Origin: Pseudomonadota bacterium
Lineage (GTDB): Bacteria > Pseudomonadota > Alphaproteobacteria > Acetobacterales > Acetobacteraceae
Direction: 5' to 3'
DNA: 8,464 nucleotides
Assembly (NCBI GenBank): GCA_021845835.1
Contig: JAJZVE010000175.1
Location: 1-8,464, forward strand
Part shown: one piece after another, positions 5,388-8,464 of the stretch
Layout of the letters: every line of letters starts with the position of its first letter
Position numbering within the stretch: the first letter of the stretch is position 1
The notes under the pieces: generated by a model
Databases searched by the model: none
Told to the model about the DNA's origin: nothing
What the model saw: only the letters and a program-made list of their open reading frames with translations
Translations under genes and position numbers: made by a program

Positions 5388-7106
5388 TCAGTCGAGCGTG
5401 AAGGCAATGATGCTGTTGCCACGCTTGTAGTCGAGCTGCGTGTTGCCGCCCGCGGCCACCACCACGTACTGCTTGCCGTCCACCGTGTAGGACGAGGGCG
5501 GCGCGTTCACGCCGGCGCCGGCCTGGAACTTCCACAATTCCGCGCCGGTCTGCGAGTCGTACGCCTTGAACGCGCCGTTGCCCTCGCCAGTGAACACCAA
5601 TCCGCCGGCCGTCGCCAGGATGCCGCCGATCATCGGCTGCGCGGTCTTCACCTGCCAGCGGATCTTGCCGGTGTTGTAGTCCACGGCGGTGACGTTGCCC
5701 CACTGCTCCTCGGTCGGGATCACCTTGAACGCGCCGCCGAGCCACAGCTTGCCGGACGGATAGGCGGCGTTCTCGACGAAGTAGTTCATCGGCTGGTGCA
5801 GGTTGATCGCGTAGGCGAGGCCCCGCCAGGGATCGGTCGCGATCGGCGACCACTCGACGCCGCCGTTGGCGCCCGGCAGCATGCGCGCGCCGTCCCTGGT
5901 CGGCAGCACCCACATGTTCTCCTGCGGCACCATCGCCTCGGAGAAGCGGATCAGGCTGCAGTCCTTGCGGTCGTTGACATAGATATGCCCGGTCTTGCCG
6001 GCCTGCAGCACACCGGGAACAACGTTGCCGTTCTTGTCCTTGACATCGACCAGCACGGTCGGGCTGGTCGCATCGAGATCCCACAGGTCGTGCGCGATGT
6101 ACTGGAAGTGGCAGACGTACTTGCCGGTGTCGAGATCAACCGACACCAGGCTGTCGGTGTAGAGGTTGTCGCCCGGCCGCGCCGCGCCGTCGAGATCGGG
6201 CGAGGGATTGCCGACCGCGAAGTAGATGCGCCGGGTCGCCAGATCGACCGACGGGTTCTGCCACACGCCGCCGCCAAGCGTCTTGTACGGGTCGCCGTTC
6301 TTCGCATAGGCGGCCTTCTCGGCGGCGATGTCGCGGTGCATGTCGCGCCCCGTGGCGTCCTGCGTCGCCCACACGCCCTGCGAGTTCTCCGGGATGGTGT
6401 GGAACGTCCACAGCAGCTTGCCGGTCCTGGCGTCGAACGCCTTGACGAAGCCGCGGATGCCGTACTCGCCGCCGTTGGTGCCGATCAGTACCTTGCCGTC
6501 CGCCACGGTCGGCGCCATCGTCTCGCTGTAGCCGAGTTCGGGATCGGCGATATCGGTCTGCCAGGACAGCTTGCCGGTCTTCGCCTCCAGCGCCAGCAGC
6601 TTCGAATCGAGCGTGGCGAGATAGACCAGATCGCCAAAGACGGCGACGCCGCGGTTGTTGGGGCCGCAGCAGAACGTGGTGATCGGCCCCATCTTGTGCT
6701 TGTAGTGCCAGAGCTCCTCGCCGGTACGCGCATCGAGCGCGTACACATGGTCGAACGACGTGGTGACGTACATGACCCCGTTGACGACGATCGGCGACGT
6801 CTCCATCGATTCCATCACGTCGGTCTGGAACATCCAGGCCGGGTGCAGGTGCGCGACGTTGGACGTGTTGATCTGCCTGTTGGGATAGAAGCGGGTCTGA
6901 TGATAGTTGCCGTTGGTGTGCAGGAAGTTGTTGCCGTCGCCGGCGGCGCGGTTCAGCAGGTCCTGCGTCACCGTGTTCATGTCGCCGTACTTGGCGGCGA
7001 TGCGGATTTCCTGTGCTTTTACGGTACCCGCCAGACCGGCGAGTGCCAGCGCGACGGCAGACAACGAAACGCCGGCCCTTGTCAGGGTCTTCCTGAGCGA
7101 TGTCAT
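5388..7106 (-). CDS. PQQ-dependent alcohol dehydrogenase (methanol/ethanol family), periplasmic quinoprotein
   Basis: A 572-residue exported beta-propeller enzyme that would oxidise a primary alcohol with PQQ and pass electrons to a cytochrome c. Signal peptide 1-31, with likely cleavage after VKA. Propeller W-motifs recur ([40 protein letters not shown]). PQQ-site residues mapped to MxaF: vicinal disulfide Cys146-Cys147 (CCGPNNRG), Arg152, Trp282 in GGGVWQN, Arg380. Metal ligands: Glu214, Asn300 (VGNPSPD) and Asp343, the catalytic Asp in HDLWDLD. Asp345, two residues on, matches the extra Asp of lanthanide-dependent XoxF/PedH, but membrane glucose-dehydrogenase-type quinoproteins can also read WDxD, so metal choice is open. 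The chain ends after the propeller with no haem domain (not a quinohaemoprotein). The ATG at 7106 has an excellent GGGAGGA six bases upstream; in-frame sequence beyond it lies before the signal peptide and is rejected. The substrate is unknown. Confidence 0.93.
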   Translation of the reverse strand: MTSLRKTLTRAGVSLSAVALALAGLAGTVKAQEIRIAAKYGDMNTVTQDLLNRAAGDGNNFLHTNGNYHQTRFYPNRQINTSNVAHLHPAWMFQTDVMESMETSPIVVNGVMYVTTSFDHVYALDARTGEELWHYKHKMGPITTFCCGPNNRGVAVFGDLVYLATLDSKLLALEAKTGKLSWQTDIADPELGYSETMAPTVADGKVLIGTNGGEYGIRGFVKAFDARTGKLLWTFHTIPENSQGVWATQDATGRDMHRDIAAEKAAYAKNGDPYKTLGGGVWQNPSVDLATRRIYFAVGNPSPDLDGAARPGDNLYTDSLVSVDLDTGKYVCHFQYIAHDLWDLDATSPTVLVDVKDKNGNVVPGVLQAGKTGHIYVNDRKDCSLIRFSEAMVPQENMWVLPTRDGARMLPGANGGVEWSPIATDPWRGLAYAINLHQPMNYFVENAAYPSGKLWLGGAFKVIPTEEQWGNVTAVDYNTGKIRWQVKTAQPMIGGILATAGGLVFTGEGNGAFKAYDSQTGAELWKFQAGAGVNAPPSSYTVDGKQYVVVAAGGNTQLDYKRGNSIIAFTLD

Positions 7107-7111
7107 CTTAT

Positions 7112-7118
7112 TCCTCCC
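7112..7118 (-). promoter_or_regulatory. Ribosome binding site of the PQQ dehydrogenase
   Basis: Minus-strand GGGAGGA is about five to six bases before the ATG at 7106. It fixes the start at the signal-peptide methionine although the reading frame is open for about 600 more bases upstream. Confidence 0.75.
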
Positions 7119-7152
7119 TGGGCGACACCTGAAGTCGATGCGCCTGCGGTGC

Positions 7153-7181
7153 AGCCTATCCATCACGCCACATGCACGCAA
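7153..7181 (-). promoter_or_regulatory. Probable promoter of the PQQ dehydrogenase gene
   Basis: Minus-strand TTGCGT (7181-7176) and TAGGCT (7158-7153) are separated by 17 bases, an alphaproteobacterial sigma-70 style arrangement. Transcription would start near 7146, leaving about 40 bases to the ATG at 7106. Called by eye in the 189-base divergent region. Confidence 0.45.
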
Positions 7182-7191
7182 GATCATGTTT

Positions 7192-7212
7192 GCCGCCCGG
7201 CTTGCCGGCGGC
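7192..7212. repeat. Imperfect inverted repeat in the divergent region between the PQQ dehydrogenase and the small secreted protein
   Basis: GCCG-C-CCGGC and GCCGGCGGC form a nine-pair stem with one bulged C around a two-base centre. It lies just upstream of the proposed dehydrogenase -35 box, where an operator for a regulator would sit. It could equally be a chance palindrome in GC-rich DNA. Confidence 0.3.
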
Positions 7213-7295
7213 GCGGCGATTGGTGATGCTGCGACCAGGCGCGGCCGGGCATCGCACTCGGCAAGTACTGATCCTGCGAGAGCGAAGGGGGGACC

Positions 7296-7637
7296 ATGCG
7301 ACGTGTGCTGTGCGGGGCGATTCTGCTGGCCGGCTGGGCGGCGACGGCGAGCGCGGCTGACCATTTTGTCGCCTACAACAACACGTCGACCACCGATTTC
7401 GACGGTCTTTACATGGCGCCGGCCGGCACCGGCCAATGGGGACCGAACCAGGTGCTTTCCGACAAGGACAAGGTGCTGGACCACGGCGAGCGGCTGCGCC
7501 TGAGCGGGATCACGCGCGGGCAGTATGACGTGAAAGTGACGTTCGGGCCGGGCAGGAGCTGCATCAGGCGCGGCGTCGACCTCACTGCGGACCTCAGCTT
7601 CGACCTTCGCGACGACGACCTCACCGGCTGCCGCTGA
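7296..7637 (+). CDS. Small exported protein of unknown function, divergent to the PQQ dehydrogenase
   Basis: A 113-residue protein; I cannot name its family. Residues 1-20 are a clear signal peptide ([20 protein letters not shown], cleavage before ADH), giving a mature periplasmic protein of about 93 residues. The mature part looks like a small beta-sandwich: an YNNTS strand, a [15 protein letters not shown] segment (an LYxxP...WGP pattern that I recall from unnamed secreted proteins), then [16 protein letters not shown] and an acidic tail. Cys89 and Cys112 could form a disulfide. [12 protein letters not shown] (56-67) looks slightly like an EF-hand loop but lacks the proper ligand spacing. 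The ATG at 7296 has AGGGGGGA just upstream. It is back-to-back with the dehydrogenase across 189 bases, so co-regulation and a supporting role in the periplasm are plausible but unproven. Confidence 0.75.
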   Translation: MRRVLCGAILLAGWAATASAADHFVAYNNTSTTDFDGLYMAPAGTGQWGPNQVLSDKDKVLDHGERLRLSGITRGQYDVKVTFGPGRSCIRRGVDLTADLSFDLRDDDLTGCR

Positions 7638-7643
7638 GCGGCA
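7629..7643 (+). terminator. Small hairpin enclosing the stop codon of the secreted-protein gene
   Basis: TGCCGC (7629-7634) pairs with GCGGCA (7638-7643), leaving the TGA stop in the loop. There is no T-run after it, so termination is doubtful. No gene is seen in the following 163 bases (7638-7800) before the tRNA. Confidence 0.25.
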
Positions 7644-7744
7644 CCGGGCGCGATTGCGTTCGCCGTGATCGGCTGGGCCGCGACCGCCGGGGCGAGGCTG
7701 CGGCGGCACGTGGGCAGGCGACGTTCATGATCCGCCGCCGCCTC

Positions 7745-7759
7745 CGGGGTTGCACCCCG
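7745..7759. repeat. Perfect inverted repeat CGGGGT-TGC-ACCCCG upstream of the tRNA gene
   Basis: A six-pair stem with a three-base loop. Its centre overlaps a TTGCAC (7750-7755) that could serve as the -35 box of the tRNA promoter, with TAGGAA (7773-7778) 17 bases on as a weak -10. It may be an operator, the end of the upstream transcript, or chance. Confidence 0.3.
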
Positions 7760-7778
7760 CCCGCCGGAACGCTAGGAA
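7750..7778 (+). promoter_or_regulatory. Possible promoter of tRNA-Thr
   Basis: TTGCAC and TAGGAA are spaced by 17 bases and end 22 bases before the mature tRNA. Each box matches the consensus at about half its positions, so this is tentative. Confidence 0.3.
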
Positions 7779-7800
7779 CGTCGCGGCTTTTGGCCCCGGC

Positions 7801-7875
7801 GCTGCTGTAGCTCAGTGGTAGAGCACCCCCTTGGTAAGGGGGAGGCCGACAGTTCAATCCTGTCCAGCAGCACCA
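7801..7875 (+). tRNA. tRNA-Thr, anticodon GGT
   Basis: A complete cloverleaf of 75 bases. The acceptor stem GCTGCTG (7801-7807) pairs with CAGCAGC (7865-7871). The D arm is GCTC-AGTGGTA-GAGC (7810-7824). The anticodon stem CCCCC (7826-7830) pairs with GGGGG (7838-7842) around the loop TTGGTAA, with anticodon GGT at 7833-7835 reading ACC and ACT threonine codons. The T arm is GACAG-TTCAATC-CTGTC (7848-7864). Discriminator A7872 is followed by a genome-encoded CCA (7873-7875). All stems are fully paired. No repeated copy of the 3' end was seen nearby, so there is no sign of an integrated element at this tRNA within the window. Confidence 0.97.
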
Positions 7876-7876
7876 C

Positions 7877-7904
7877 GAAATCCGCAGAAATCCGCGCCGA
7901 TTTC
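7877..7904. repeat. Short tandem and inverted repeat just after tRNA-Thr
   Basis: GAAATCCGC occurs twice with a ten-base period (7877-7885 and 7887-7895). The second copy begins a perfect GAAATC-CGCGCC-GATTTC hairpin (7887-7904). It lies two bases after the CCA and may help 3' processing or termination of the tRNA transcript. A further CCGCC-GCAT-GGCGG hairpin (7904-7917) follows directly. Confidence 0.4.
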
Positions 7905-7957
7905 CGCCGCATGGCGGTTCCCCCGCAACGATTCGTTGGGCGGCCGGGCAACGCCTG

Positions 7958-7984
7958 CGTGCCCGCGCTCATCGCGCGGGCACG
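7958..7984. terminator. Strong bidirectional hairpin between tRNA-Thr and the convergent gene
   Basis: CGTGCCCGCGC (7958-7968) pairs perfectly with GCGCGGGCACG (7974-7984) around a TCATC loop, giving eleven base pairs. It lies between the plus-strand tRNA and the stop codon of the minus-strand gene at 8022, where a shared terminator is expected. Neither side has a good T-run. No gene is seen between 7876 and 8021. Confidence 0.55.
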
Positions 7985-8021
7985 TTCCGGGCGAGGGGTG
8001 TTCTGCGCTGTCGATCGCAGC

Positions 8022-8464
8022 CTATTTCCGCCACCAGCCCCGTTTGCGCTCCGTTGCCGGAGCCTCGTCCGCGCCGATGACGATCGGCTGGACCACCGGG
8101 GCGGATGACGGCTCGGCGGCGGGTTCCTCCGGCACCGGGGACGGTTCCGGTTCCGCCGGTGACGCGGTCGATGCGGCGGCAGCCGGTTCCTCGGCCGGCA
8201 GCGGTTCGACCACCAGCGGCGCCTCGGTCGCCGCTTGCGGCTCCGGCTCGGCTTCCGCGGGTGCGGGGGCAGGGACGGGCGGTTCCGGCGCGGCGGGAAC
8301 GGCTTGCTGGATCGGCGCCGGCGCGATCGGCTCGTCCATCATGTCGAACAGGTCGAACGCCATGCCGCCGAACGGATCGGCTGGGGTCGGGCCGGTATAG
8401 ACGGGCGCCGGCGCTGCCACGGCGGGCGGCGCGGCGGCGGCCTCTCCGGTGGCGCGGCGGCGCC
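8022..8464 (-). CDS. C-terminal end of an Ala/Pro/Glu-rich protein, possibly ribonuclease E
   Basis: The frame is open from the right edge to a TAG at 8022-8024, about 146 codons, and the N-terminal part lies outside the window. The visible part starts with an arginine run, followed by a low-complexity, disordered stretch rich in Ala, Pro and Glu. One more ordered patch, FGGMAFDLFDMMDEP, is present, and the chain ends with TERKRGWWRK. An acidic Pro/Ala tail closed by a basic GWWR-type terminus is what I recall for the degradosome scaffold end of alphaproteobacterial RNase E, so that is the best guess. No catalytic domain is visible to prove it, and another protein with a disordered tail is possible. 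A GTG at 8420 lies inside the tail and is not the real start. The strong hairpin at 7958-7984 may end its transcript. Confidence 0.6.
   Translation of the reverse strand, partial: RRRATGEAAAAPPAVAAPAPVYTGPTPADPFGGMAFDLFDMMDEPIAPAPIQQAVPAAPEPPVPAPAPAEAEPEPQAATEAPLVVEPLPAEEPAAAASTASPAEPEPSPVPEEPAAEPSSAPVVQPIVIGADEAPATERKRGWWRK

Noticed and set aside
5148..7226. 692-codon plus-strand open frame opposite the PQQ dehydrogenase
   Set aside because: It is a shadow of the minus-strand gene. In such GC-rich coding DNA stops are rare in the opposite frames; the translation is Arg/Val/His-rich with no domain, while the opposite strand has a full quinoprotein with all active-site residues.
7461..7496. 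EF-hand or lanthanide-binding loop ([12 protein letters not shown]) in the small secreted protein
   Set aside because: Only positions 1 and 3 carry the expected acids; position 5 is Val and position 12 is Leu rather than Glu/Asp, so it does not meet the loop pattern. A lanmodulin-like role is not supported.
7107..7709. N-terminal extension of the PQQ dehydrogenase by about 200 residues
   Set aside because: It would bury the signal peptide, cross the divergent promoter and overlap the opposite small secreted gene; the ATG at 7106 has a near-perfect Shine-Dalgarno.
7801..7960. tRNA-Thr as integration site of a mobile element
   Set aside because: No integrase gene and no second copy of the tRNA 3' end are visible in the window.
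1..8464. CRISPR array, insertion sequence or prophage genes
   Set aside because: No regularly spaced repeats, transposase-like proteins or paired terminal repeats were found by reading both strands.

Overview
The window is very GC-rich and reads as chromosome of an alphaproteobacterium. The closest impression is Rhodospirillales/Acetobacteraceae, judged from the style of the PqqA and PqqB sequences, promoters of the TTGAC-N17/18-TAnnCT type, and a gene end resembling the GWWR terminus of alphaproteobacterial RNase E. No IS element, phage gene or CRISPR array was seen.

Layout: (1) 1-1437, minus strand: an oxalate/formate-antiporter-family (OFA) MFS transporter that runs off the left edge. (2) 1438-1694: a divergent control region with a good promoter for pqqA. 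(3) 1695-4704, plus strand: a tight operon of pqqA, pqqB, pqqC and pqqD, followed by an exported ankyrin-repeat protein where pqqE would usually be. (4) 4718-7106, minus strand: a PQQ-dependent alcohol dehydrogenase followed by a dihaem cytochrome c of the c4 type, with a strong 10-bp hairpin between them. This unit converges on the pqq operon with only 13 bases between stop codons. (5) 7107-7295: a divergent promoter region. (6) 7296-7637, plus strand: a small exported protein of unknown function. (7) 7801-7875: tRNA-Thr(GGT) with encoded CCA. (8) 8022-8464, minus strand: the C-terminal end of an Ala/Pro/Glu-rich protein, possibly ribonuclease E.

The genes form one functional theme. The pqq operon makes the redox cofactor PQQ from the PqqA peptide. 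The exported dehydrogenase would use PQQ plus a metal to oxidise an alcohol in the periplasm, and the dihaem cytochrome c is its probable electron acceptor. The ankyrin protein and the small secreted protein are both predicted to be periplasmic and sit at the edges of this module, so they are candidate accessory factors; this is inference. Points of most interest: pqqE is missing from the operon; the dehydrogenase carries the extra Asp (Asp345) used as a lanthanide ligand in XoxF/PedH enzymes; and PqqB and PqqC have substitutions at positions usually considered metal- or active-site residues.
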